Shown here in pieces: positions 1 through 8,714 of a stretch of DNA of 21,269 nt (positions are counted from its first letter, which is position 1; each line of letters starts with the position of its first letter). A program made the translations under genes and the position numbers. Under the pieces are notes generated by a model, which worked only from the letters and a program-made list of their open reading frames with translations, was not told the origin of the DNA and did no database searches. The stretch comes from Rhizophagus sp. LPA8_4_AMF (taxonomy: Eukaryota > Glomeromycota > Glomeromycetes > Glomerales > Glomeraceae): positions 1 to 21,269 of the forward strand of contig JADRCO010001214.1 in NCBI GenBank assembly GCA_021464525.1, in the 5' to 3' direction.

Positions 1-190
1 TTTATCTGTTCATGCCTGATGTTTTTACAGACGGACCAAATATCAAGCACAAACACATAAATATCAAGCACGAACAGTTAAAATATCAATCACATGACAG
101 ATAAACATCAAACACGGACAGATGAACATCAAGCATGAACAGGTAAAATGTCAGACATAATGTGACATTTTGTCTATCCATGCCTGATAG
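1..190. repeat. Short imperfect repeats of about 22 bp, mixed orientation
   Basis: About five direct units built on a core like ATCAAGCACGAACAG followed by TAAA or TGAA lie between about 41 and 150. The first 30 bases and the bases around 170-190 carry the same core in reverse complement (TTCATGCCTGAT). The array is therefore flanked by inverted units, as in the end of a small non-autonomous element or a satellite. No coding content was seen. Confidence 0.6.
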
Positions 191-214
191 TTTAGTCCAA
201 CTCGGCTTGCCATA

Positions 215-445
215 CGATTTTGGTAGTGCGCTTGCAAATGACTGGCAATTTTCCGCACACACTACCCTTTTAAAGTGTGCACAAAATTCGCACAGTACAT
301 AGTAGTTAAAAATATATATATAAATGCAGAATCCGCACTAAAAAATTTTTTGCGCACTATATATGTAATATTTGAATATTACCCATAATAAATTCCGCAC
401 ATGATCCTATCTTACAGCATATTTCTTCCGCACACATGTTTAGTT
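215..445. repeat. Cluster of CCGCAC / GCGCAC motifs with one hairpin
   Basis: The motif CCGCAC, GCGCAC or its complement recurs about eight times in 230 bases. A GGTAGTGCG segment near 222 faces a CGCACACACTACC segment near 255 and could form a stem. The spacing is irregular. It may be the remains of a terminal-repeat element; its function is unknown. Confidence 0.4.
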
Positions 446-1002
446 TGAAAATCATACACTGCCTCAAAAGTGAACTGTTCATTTGGTCGATCTGAATTCA
501 TTACATTTAACAGTTAATGTAATGTAATATTATTAATCAACCATAGTATATATATGTATATATATAATAAATATAGCCCTGAAACGGCATTAAGTACATA
601 CTATCAAACAACCGATATATCAACTTAATCTTCTGCATTTACTATAGAATATAGATAGCAATTTTACTAGAAGTGACATCAACCCGGAGCTTTGTCGTTT
701 GATCGCGCAAATTGCCCTGTAAAAAAAGTTGATCCGTTTTTTATATTCCATCATTTTTCCATAAAAGGCTTCTTTCAAACTGCGATAGGTCAGTTTCTTT
801 CTAGTGAGATTAATGCTCGGAGAAAATAGAACGATGGATTGGGTGGCTGAAGTAAGAAAAAAAGTGAAAATTTTACATTAGCGTTACTGCGCTTTATTAG
901 TTGTCGATCGTATGACCACTCACGGGATACAGTGTAGCACAATACAATTTGACACGTAATTACATAAATCAGTATTTTTCTTGCTCATAAATCATATTAC
1001 TC
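446..1002. other. AT-rich stretch without a recognised gene
   Basis: No open frame of convincing composition was found on either strand. There are TA-rich tracts near 545-570 and A or T runs near 721 and 855. It may hold the promoter of the broken gene that follows, but no specific element could be assigned. Confidence 0.5.
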
Positions 1003-2107
1003 ATGATATTTGTTAATAACGTAAAAATGGATAAAAAAATGGATAACGTTAACTTTGTCTCTACTAGCCCTATTTTCGATAACATAAATCTTCATGTCAA
1101 ACCAATGGACTCCTCCACTAAGAAACTCCAAAGAAAAGAACAAGGAAAAATCACAAGAGACAGCAGAAATTACTTTTTTAGGGCGAAAACCAAATAAAGA
1201 AGAGAACAAGGAAAAATCGAAGGAAAAATCGCAAGAAATATCTAAGACAGGTGGATTTACTTTATCAGCACCAAGACCAAATCTGTCAATGGATAATTAT
1301 GATGGAACCAAATTGCAAAAGGCAACCATTCGCAATCAGCATTTCCTGGAAATCAAATCAGGAAAGGGTTATCAATATTGCATTTGGTGCCTCAATTACA
1401 ACTCACAATCTAGACTACAGGAAACAATTATATGCACTCCGGCGAGAGAACAACCATTACCTTTTTCCGAAAAATCAGTTCGGAAATATGATTCCAAAAC
1501 TAACACATTGGGAGTTCAGGAATTGCACGGAGACGAATGCCTGGATTTTTTATGCCAGTGGAGATTAGATCTCCAAATCAATTCTCGAACAATATCAGTA
1601 CGCGAAAGAGAAATAATGGATCTATGCGAGAATTGCAAAGCTATTCAGAATTGGTTGAGACATTAAAGAATGATCGCAAGTTTTGTGAATTCCATGGACC
1701 TAAGCTTACAAAGGGATGGCTACTTGATCAAGAACTTAAGGATTGCTTCAATGAAACATATGGTATCACCAATATTCACCCACTGTTTGTAGATCATTCT
1801 GGAATTGTTGTTTTATTTTTAGATGATCGCGGTATTTTATTTGCATGGTGTGAAATGACAAAAGATATGGATATCTTGGGAATTAATAAAATGGAGGGTC
1901 TTGCGAATTATCTCTACCACCCAGAAAAGGTGTGTGTCATTGAGGAGGACACTGGTAAGCTGGGTACCTAGAGTAGAACTTAAACGTCGTGTAAAGGAAG
2001 AGATGGCAAAGGAAAGGTTGGAAGAAGAAAAGTTGGCAGAGGAAAAAAGGAAAAAAAATAGGGAAAAAAGGTTGGCAAAGGAAAGAAGGTTGGCAGAGGT
2101 AAAGTGA
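1003..2107 (+). pseudogene. Unrecognised gene readable only across several frames
   Basis: I do not recognise the family. Coding-like sequence runs through consecutive, overlapping frames: 1003-1197, 1094-1666, an alternative at 1251-1568, then 1537-1971 and 1901-2107. The early part is Lys/Glu-rich with repeated KEKSQE-like units. The 1094-1666 frame carries two Cys-x-x-Cys pairs (YCIWC near 1377 and LCENC near 1621), which could bind zinc. The 1537-1971 frame is well composed, with Trp, Cys and His residues and a GLANYLYHPEKVC stretch. Near 1959 a single extra G in CTGGGTA separates it from a highly charged Lys/Glu/Arg C-terminal helix (about 1975-2107). Removing one base there would keep the frame open. 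Breaks are also needed near 1115 and 1650. This fits a decayed gene, sequencing errors or unusual splicing. A lineage-specific fungal protein is my best reading; the exact start is uncertain. Confidence 0.5.
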
Positions 2108-2319
2108 TATGAGAAAGATCAGGTTGACATTTGCATTTCACTATAAAAACATAGGATTTGCAGAATATTATTGGTATAGTGGGATGTGCTTTGCGATTTT
2201 ATTGTACTGAATAACAATATTAAAAATAACTAGCATATTTTCATTAAAAAATCTTTGATTTTAAACATTTTTTATTTTCTGATATACAGTTACAAATGTT
2301 AAAAATAAGGGTAAAAACT

Positions 2320-2660
2320 TTATTACGAAGTATTTCAATTGACAAGAGATTCTCATCCTTCAAAAGCATAAAAAAGCTCTATGAAAAAGAATTTATTAGT
2401 ATTTGTCAAATTATTGACGGAAGGTTCCCGTTCTTTTATCCTTGTTTGACGTTATTGGTATCTATCATACGTAAGCTTATTAAAATTCACTTTTATTGTA
2501 TTTTAAACACGGTGCTACCATTTTATATAATATTAGTAATGATGATGAGAACATACTCCCATATAAGAAGTTTTTTATAGAATCCGGTAATTTGTAGGTA
2601 GTTAGCGAGCGGTTCCTTTTGGATTTTGGTTAAATAATTTATCTTTGATAAAGAAATAAC
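2320..2660 (+). pseudogene. 3' fragment of a BTB-TLDc-type gene with its 3' flank
   Basis: The sequence begins with the TLDc-end motif YEVFQ followed by a degraded DKRFSSF, as in copies A (near 6335) and C (near 10180), and continues into a hydrophobic tail ending at a TAG at 2578-2580. The 3' flank also matches the flank of copy A: AATTTGTAGG, then GCGGTTCCTTT, then GGTTAAATAATTTATCTT in the same order. Nothing of the BTB, BACK or main TLDc domain is present upstream. This is therefore a truncated copy that kept only its C-terminal membrane-tail segment and its 3' untranslated region. An open frame at 2296-2580 crosses it, but its start is not homologous to the family. Confidence 0.65.
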
Positions 2661-2950
2661 TAGATAGTATAATATACTGTATAATACTGACTAGAAGACC
2701 CCTTTCGGCGTACCCTGTTATAATTTTTTGATTAAGACCCGAGTATTAAATGATAAATTATTTTTAATCAATAAAATTTCGGCTTTAAATACTGGCTAAT
2801 ACTGCGTTATTTAAATTGGCTAATAAATGCGAATTTTTTTTTAAGGCTTATATATAATAAATAAATATACGGTATTTTGTAAACAATGGATAACTTTATT
2901 ACCATAGTACTTTATTACATAGTACATAACAATATGCGTGATATTAATAA
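2661..2950. other. AT-rich spacer without a gene
   Basis: Nothing coding is visible on either strand. It lies between a TLDc 3' fragment and the 3' end of a transposase pseudogene. The outer end of that transposon should lie here, but I found no terminal inverted repeat matching the far side. Confidence 0.45.
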
Positions 2951-2956
2951 TGAATT

Positions 2957-4377
2957 TCAATCTTGAAGGAAAGTTCGTTCTTCATTCTTTTTATAATAAT
3001 TATCCCCTAATTCACTTTCATTGCCGTCACTTGATTCATTTTCATCATCTTCATCACCATCATCTATTTCATTTTCTTTATCTTCAATTTCTTCTTCAAC
3101 TCCCCTTCCAAGATCATCTCTATTTACTTTCTAATTGATTAAATCGAAAATTAAAGTATCTTCCGTTCCATCCAAAGCATTTGAAACATCATAACACTTA
3201 AAAGATCGCCTAATCATGCTAATATCAACAGCATTCCAACCTTCCTTTACCCAGCTTGCTGCAAGTGAATAAGATGATCTTTTGATCTTCTCGGATGGTG
3301 GTGTAATCTTTAATAGCTTTACTCGTCCAGTGATTATAAAGATTCCTCATCTAATATTAAAAATAAATTTAAATTATTTAATAAATTAAAAGCTGGTGAT
3401 GATTACCTTTGCTTTAAAGACTCTATATAGTGATTCATTAAGTTGCAAATGAAAAGTCCGGAATAATTGCTATATTCATTTTTTTTTTCACGAAACCGTT
3501 GCTCTACAGCAGCATCAGTCTTACGTGCAGTAAAGGAATCCAATACCAAAAGAGAACTTAGATTATTGCCTCGGCTTGCACGTTTTGCCCAAATGTTTTC
3601 TATCCGCCAAGTCATTTTATTTAGCCTTCAGATTATCACGCCATCCGTAAACTCCTCCCGTAGAACTTTCTTAAGCTTAAAAATAATAACTAGTGAAAGT
3701 TTCGTCCCATCTACCATACATGCCAAAGACAACAGTAAAATTTTGAACTTTCATGTTCAGTTGATAAACCAAATGGTTTTGGTACATGAGTTGTATTGCT
3801 ACGCTGTTGGCGATTCATCTATAATTCCAATTAAAGATAACGGATAATCATATCATTTTTAAATTATCGTTGGACGACCTTTATTTTCATTATATTAACC
3901 AGGGATATAAAGCCATCAACCCACTTGCGTGAAAATTTGCATTATTTAAATTCGGATAAAGAGAATTCCGATTATGGTTAATACTCTTTTAATTATTGCT
4001 TGCCTTCCCACATAATTGGTCTAAACTTTAATCGTTGAGTCAGACAGCTTGCTTTGTATCTGGTTTGCTGTAATGATGCTTTTCTAGATAAAGATCGCGC
4101 TTTAGCTTGACGAGTCACCATCCTCGAGGTGTGGTATAGGTCGTGCACCTGTATTTAGCCTTTGAGTATGAGGAGCCGTTTCACTTTATTATTAAATCCA
4201 TTCACGAAGTTATTTTGTTCGATATTAAATATATCTGCTGTTGATCGCTTGCTATCATGGTCATTTTCGTGATATATACTAATAAGTAATAACCATTAAC
4301 TTTTCTCGTGCTGACCAATGTCTATTATTTTTTTTGAATAATCTTAACACGGCGAGCTCCAAATTTCCACGAACCAT
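2957..4377 (-). pseudogene. Decayed pogo/Tigger-type (CENP-B-like) DDE transposase
   Basis: Read on the minus strand from the ATG at 4377, family landmarks appear in the right order but in shifting frames. There is an N-terminal SAREKLMVITYY helix region, then ARPIPHLED (near 4116-4150), a WVDGFIS end of the CENP-B-type DNA-binding region (near 3911-3925), and the first catalytic segment DGTKLSLVIIF (near 3678-3718). The second catalytic segment LLVLDSFTA lies near 3526-3552, followed by LQLNESLYRVFKAK (3408-3449) and a C-terminal SWVKEGWNAVDISMI...CYDVSNALDGTED. It ends in an acidic tail and a TGA at 2957-2959. The span would fit about 470 codons, normal for the family. In related transposases the third acidic residue lies in LQPLDV; here that segment reads LQLNES, so the Asp is replaced. 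Several frameshifts and stops make it inactive. Open frames on the plus strand at 2938-3138 and 3467-3847 are its shadows. Confidence 0.85.
3351..3406 (-). other. Putative 56-base intron in the transposase remnant
   Basis: On the minus strand the segment starts GTAATC and ends TTAG. It separates coding-like FKAK from a downstream MRNLYNHW-like stretch; in pogo/Tigger proteins these two segments are adjacent. The segment is almost entirely A and T. An insertion unrelated to splicing is the alternative. Confidence 0.5.
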
Positions 4378-4912
4378 CTTTGATACTTCTTAGAAGAAAA
4401 TTCTGTTGAAGTTTATATCTTACTTGGGAAATTTAAAGTACAGTAATGCAGAACACGAAAAGTATAAGTTTCAAGTTCGTCCACATGTTATTTATATATT
4501 GTATCATTTGATGAAAAAAAAGCATATATGACTCTAAATATCCCAAATCGGTTATTAAAGAATACATTTATAAAGATAAAAGGATAATGAAGATAATGAA
4601 ATGAAAAAAATGATTCCATATATTTTCAAATCAAATTATTTAAGAATGCGATTATAAAAAGGATAACAGATAACTGATAATATACGTGAGATTAAAAAAA
4701 GCCCCCGTTGATTATAACTTAAATAGGTTAATTGTCTAACCTATAAGTAGGATTTCCCAAATGACATATCCAGAGTTTTTTTTATGCGTTAGATTATCTT
4801 TTTGGAGCCGTTCTAAACACGCCAATATACTGTATAAGCATAATACAACGAAATTTGAATTAAATTTTTTTTTTTTTAATATCCGACTGACAATTGTTTC
4901 GAGAAAAAAAAA
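4378..4912. other. AT-rich upstream region of BTB-TLDc copy A
   Basis: No gene was recognised. The last 60 bases resemble the sequence just before copies B and C (a TGACAATTGTTTCGA-like stretch and an A run before ATG). ACTGTATAAGCAT near 4829 occupies the place of the TATA-like element of the other copies. The remaining bases show no structure that I can name. Confidence 0.4.
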
Positions 4913-6537
4913 ATGGATTGCGAGCCCACTCTACCTTTTTCTGATAATATATTAAATTTAGCTTTACTTGGCAGCAAACCTGATGTAAAAATTAGAGTTG
5001 GAAAAGAGCCGAATATTAAAGAATTTAAGGCACATTCTTTTATTTTATCTTCAAAGTCAAATTATTTTAAAAAAGCATTTTCTGAACAATGGACAAGAAA
5101 GAAGATGGATTTTTTATTTCTAATCAACTAATATTTCTCCTACATTGTTTGGGATTCTTATAAAGTAAGTTTATACCTTAATGATATTTTAATTTACTTA
5201 TTACAAATGTAAATTGTTATTTATTTCATAAAAATATATATTAATATATGGTCTTATTTATTCAGGGACATTTTTTATTGGAAGTAACGAAAGTCTTATT
5301 GATGTTTTAATTGCATCCGACGAACTTGAATTACTCGAAATTTATCAACAAGTCGAAAAACATTTGCTTGAAAATAAATCGGATTGGAAACTTCCAAAAG
5401 ATTTTATTACACTATGTTAACACGATCGTTTAACTAATTTATATCAATTTGCGATAAAATTGTTGCGTAGAGATCCTAAATTTACTTTTGATATTTTTGA
5501 GTCAAAAGAATTTTAAAAACTTAGAAGAACAACATCTAATCCAGATTTTGAAATGTGATGAACTTAAGCTAGAAGAAATTGAAATTTGGGATTATTTAAT
5601 TGAATGGGGAATAGAAAATACTGATTCTATTTCGAATGATGATTTTACTGAATGGACACTGATGGATTTCAGTGAGCTAGAAAAAACTTTGCACAATTGT
5701 ATTCCTTACATTCGATTTTGCCAAATGTCTCCTGAAGTATTTAATGAACTTAGAAATCAATTTAAAAGTATTCTATCAAAAGATCTTGTTAATGATGTCC
5801 TACAATATTTTTTCAGATCATTCTATTATTAAAAAATTTACCATTAAGAGCATCAGCATTTCCTCTTGATTCAAAGATGTAGCAGTAATAGCGAGCTGGA
5901 TTGATAAGAAAAAAGGAAATCCTTATCGTTTAAAGATATACCTTTTAAATTTGAGCTTATTTATTGAAGAATTTAGCATTAATAAATTTCATAGATGTTG
6001 TGATTACGAAGGACCAACCGTTGTTATCATTAAAATTTTGAATTCAGAAGAAATAATTGGTGGGTATAATAATCCGTTAGGTTGGCGTAGTGATCATGAA
6101 TATCAAGCGTCAGATAGCATTATATTTTCATTATTTTCATTAACAGATGGAGTAACTCCCATATTAAGCCGAGTCTCTTCTAAAAATGAAGCAATCGTCT
6201 GTTGCGGAAACAAAGGACCGTGCTTCGGTTTGCAAGATTTGTGGATCCAGGGGTATGGAATTGGCAAAAGCATACAAAAGTCTTATGAAAAGAAAATTAT
6301 TAATAAGAAAATCTTTGATATAAAAGAATACGAAGTATTCAAATTATCGACAAGAGATTCTCATCCTTTAGTGATAAAATATTTAATTTTGCTGTGAGAA
6401 AGGGCATTCATCTTATCTTAGTGTTATTTGTATTTACCATATGTGAGTTTATTGCATGTGCTAATTCTCTTATAATAATAATCCTGGTGAGGAGTGCATC
6501 AGCAATAATTACTAATATAACAAGAATATGCAAATAG
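4913..6537 (+). pseudogene. BTB-BACK-TLDc copy A, inactivated
   Basis: The start MDCEPTLPFSDN leads into a BTB domain (DVKIRVGKEPN, KAHSFILSSKSNYF). A one-base loss near 5100 shifts the frame before QWTRKKDGFF would be complete. The intron donor GTAAGT (5165) is kept, but the acceptor aligned with copy C reads GG instead of AG at 5250-5251. Further stops fall in the BACK region (near 5417 and 5512). The BACK end is open at 5488-5832 (LEEIEIWDYLIEWGIENT). Part of the TLDc start is deleted near 5874, the rest is readable at 5951-6340 (GPTVVIIKI, SRVSSKNEAIV, CFGLQDLWI), and one T is lost near 6335. A hydrophobic C-terminal tail follows to the TAG at 6535-6537. With at least five disabling changes this copy cannot encode a full protein. 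It was probably once a BTB substrate-adaptor-like protein with a TLDc domain. Confidence 0.88.
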
Positions 6538-6540
6538 TAG

Positions 6541-6897
6541 TTTAATTCTGTAATTTGTAGGGAAGTGTAAGAGGATGATCTTAACCTACGCTAGCGCTAG
6601 CGGTTCCTTTAGGTTAAATAATTTATCTTGAGAAAAAAAAAACTCGTGTTTTTATCAAGAATATCATTAATTTAGATTTTATATTTTTGCTGAATACAAT
6701 ATGTAGTAGTAAATTTATATTTTATTGAATTATTTTATGCGCCAATAAAATACTATTTGAAGTATTCCCATTCTAAAAAAAAAGAATCTTTCTATATGTT
6801 CACACAAAAATACTGTGTATGCGTATATACAAAAGCAAAATGGTCTTATTTTTAAATACGGTACCTGATTGATAATTGTTAAATTCGAAAAAAAATT
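6541..6897. promoter_or_regulatory. 3' flank of copy A and upstream region of copy B
   Basis: The first 90 bases are the 3' flank shared with the fragment at 2580-2660 and contain the palindrome GCTAGCGCTAGC (near 6590). The rest resembles the upstream region of copy C: AAAACTCGTGTTTTTATCAAGAA near 6640, then ATGCGTATATACAAAAGCAAAA near 6819, a likely TATA region 74 bases before the copy B ATG. GGTACCTGATTGATAATTGTT follows and is also present before copy C in similar form. Confidence 0.5.
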
Positions 6898-7493
6898 ATG
6901 GATTACAAACTTACTCAAAATTTAGCTAATGATTTGTCCCATTTACTTAAAGATACTAACAATTTTGATGTAAAAATTAGGGTTGGTAAAGAAGCAAATA
7001 TTAAAGGGCACATCCTTATATTTATCTTCTAAGTCAATTTATTTTAAAAAAGCATTTTATGAACAATGGACAAGGAAGAACATGGATTTTTTTATCTCTA
7101 ATCAACCTAATATTTATCCTACAGTGAAGTTCTTATAAAATAAGCTTTATATGATCTTAATGATATTTTTAATTTACTTACTAGCTAAATTTGTTAGTCA
7201 TATTTATTCAGGGACATTTTCTATAAGTAACGAAAGTCTTGTTATGTTTTAATTGCATTCAATGAACTTGAATTATTCGAAATTTATCAACAATTCAAGA
7301 AATCTTTCCTTAAAAATGAATCAAATTGGAAATTTTTATTACACTTTATCAATATCGTGGTCGTTTCAATAATTTATATGAAATTATATTAGAATTAGTG
7401 TGTAGGAATCCTAAAATTATTTTTGATTCAAAGAATTTTTTGAAATTGAAGAAGATTGTCTAATTCAGTAGCTAGAAGAAATTGAAATTTGAA
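6898..7493 (+). pseudogene. BTB-BACK-TLDc copy B, 5' half only
   Basis: It starts MDYKLTQNLANDLSHLLKDTNNFDVKIRVG, very like copy C but with an extra NDLSHLL-type segment that copy C lacks. A small deletion near 7003 shifts the BTB frame. The splice donor aligned with copy C is ATAAGC instead of GTAAGC (near 7140), while the acceptor TTAG before TCATATTTATTCAGGG is kept. The BTB end and early BACK region can still be followed to about 7493 (LEEIEI), where homology to copy C stops and unrelated sequence begins. The rest of BACK, the TLDc domain and the tail are missing. It is a clear relic, broken both by point changes and by 3' truncation. Confidence 0.85.
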
Positions 7494-7526
7494 GTTTTGA
7501 ATCAAAAATATCGGAAATTGAAAAAG

Positions 7527-7713
7527 TATCGGAAATTGATCATATAAAGACAATCCATTAAATATTATAATAATATTTTTTTTTTAATAAGAGTATTGTT
7601 TAGTTTCATCATAAATTAACCAAAGTATAGATTTCTTCTTTTTAAACTTAATATAGAATTTGATATCGTTTACAAACAAACTTTCACGACAGTAAAATTG
7701 AATCTCGATTTTA
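7527..7713 (+). repeat. Left arm of an inverted repeat around copy C
   Basis: This arm reads TATCGGAAATTGATC ... AAAGACAATC ... TTAATAA ... ATTGTTTAGTTTC ... AAATTAACCAAAGTAT ... TTTCTTC ... AAACTTAA ... AGAATTT ... TCGTTTACAAAC ... ACAGTAA ... ATCTCGATTTT. The reverse complement of 10749-10932 carries the same words in the same order. Similarity is high but imperfect, with small indels. The arms lie about 3 kb apart and enclose copy C and its upstream region. Confidence 0.75.
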
Positions 7714-7975
7714 TTAAGATCAAGTATACTTATAAAAATATTTACCCATATACACTACTTGGACAAGAATCCTATTTTTATTAATTACTCAAAATTGTAT
7801 ATAATAACAATACTTGAAATTTTAATATGTGATAATATAGACATTGTAAAATATATATTCAAAATTTTACACTTCTAACATTCATACAACTATATTAATT
7901 AAAAAAAAGAAATCTAATAATTATTATACTAGTTAGATAAAAGTAATGGTCCCTCTATTTTTGTTAATTAATTTC
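7714..7975. other. AT-rich spacer without a gene
   Basis: No coding, RNA or repeat structure was seen beyond general A+T richness. It lies between the left inverted arm and the small minus-strand relic. Confidence 0.4.
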
Positions 7976-8134
7976 CTAAAAGCATTTTTTTACTTGTAAC
8001 AGATCATCTATCCATTTTTTTTCCTCTGCAGTTAAATTTTAAGAATCATCTTCTAACCGGCTGTTTATTTGCTCGATTTGAGCGGAAGATGTAAAATCTT
8101 TCTCATGTAGATTTTTTTCAAGTAATTTGTTCAT
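7976..8134 (-). pseudogene. Small minus-strand coding relic with one in-frame stop (copy 1)
   Basis: From the ATG at 8134 the minus strand reads MNKLLEKNLHEKDF-TSSAQIEQINSRLEDDS, then a TAA (8039-8041), then continues in the same frame as NLTAEEKKWIDDLLQVKKCF to a TAG at 7976-7978. It would be 52 residues with one internal stop. Composition on both sides of the stop is protein-like, charged and probably helical. I do not recognise the family. A diverged second copy lies at 11290-11428 in the same orientation and keeps the GATTCTTAA that makes the stop. Either the real protein ends at residue 31 and the rest is an old extension, or the stop arose before the duplication, or it is read through. 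Length and composition alone cannot decide. Confidence 0.5.
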
Positions 8135-8320
8135 GATTGTTCTTATTATTATCTTGTATTATCTGTTATATCTAACTTGTATACCGTAATTCGAATGTTA
8201 TTGCAGATAAAATATACATAAAAAATTTTATCCAAATAAATAATGTCGATACACTATGTGTGTACATAATGTACAAAAGCAAAATAATAAACAATAAATA
8301 TTTAAGTTGATAATTTTGCC

Positions 8321-8560
8321 GATCAATTTGGTTAGTTTTAAACCATAACAGATAACTAAGTGATAATGATTATTTCAAAAAAGTTCCGTAGTATGATTAT
8401 TAGCCACAGTGAAATTTATAATGTTAGAGATGGCTGTGGAATTCTAGAATTAATTACGTAACTTATTAGTAATTTAATAAAAACTCGTTTTATCGAGAAT
8501 ATCACTAAATTTAGATTAAGTCTACCATTTATGAATTGATTATCTGTTGTGTAGACAATA
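8321..8560 (+). promoter_or_regulatory. Upstream module of copy C shared with the small-protein array
   Basis: Words found here recur in the upstream modules at 15378-15555, 16781-16905, 17533-17657 and 18172-18310. They include GCCGATCAATTTGG, GGAATTCTAGAATTAATTACGTAA, AAAACTCGTTTTATCGAGAAT, CTAAATTTAGATTAAGT and CTACCATTTAT. TTACGTAA is a perfect palindrome of the kind bound by bZIP transcription factors. The regulatory role is inferred only from conservation and position. Confidence 0.6.
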
Positions 8561-8624
8561 AATTTAGTTTTGACAATAATATATCTATTTGAAGAATTCT
8601 ATATATGATCACGCCATGCATGCG

Positions 8625-8634
8625 TATATAAAAA
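8625..8634 (+). promoter_or_regulatory. TATA-like element of copy C
   Basis: TATATAAAAA lies about 80-90 bases before the ATG at 8715, within ATGCATGCGTATATAAAAAACAAAA. Similar words precede copy B (near 6819) and occur at about 11586 in a gene-less block. A run of 15 A bases follows just before the ATG. The start site of transcription is unknown. Confidence 0.5.
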
Positions 8635-8714
8635 ACAAAAATAATGAGGTTTTTTTATTAAATACAGTACCTAACCGGCTGATAATTTTTAAATACGAAA
8701 AAAAAAAAAAAATT

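Noticed and set aside
1-190. CRISPR-like reading of the short repeats
   Set aside because: Units are imperfect, nearly contiguous with no spacers, and the rest of the window is eukaryotic in style.
997-1209. 70-codon minus-strand frame
   Set aside because: It lies opposite the start of the broken plus-strand gene, which has better composition and continues downstream.
2938-3138. Plus-strand frame rich in His, Phe and Leu
   Set aside because: It is the complement of the acidic C-terminal tail of the minus-strand transposase.
3467-3847. 126-codon plus-strand open frame
   Set aside because: It lies opposite the catalytic part of the transposase remnant, where family motifs are clear on the minus strand.
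6730-6918. 62-codon minus-strand frame upstream of copy B
   Set aside because: It overlaps the shared upstream region and the start of copy B, with low-complexity content.
8589-8714. In-frame upstream start (ATG at 8589) for copy C
   Set aside because: It would add 42 residues encoded across the TATA-like element and an A run. Copies A and B share the start at the position of 8715, not this one.
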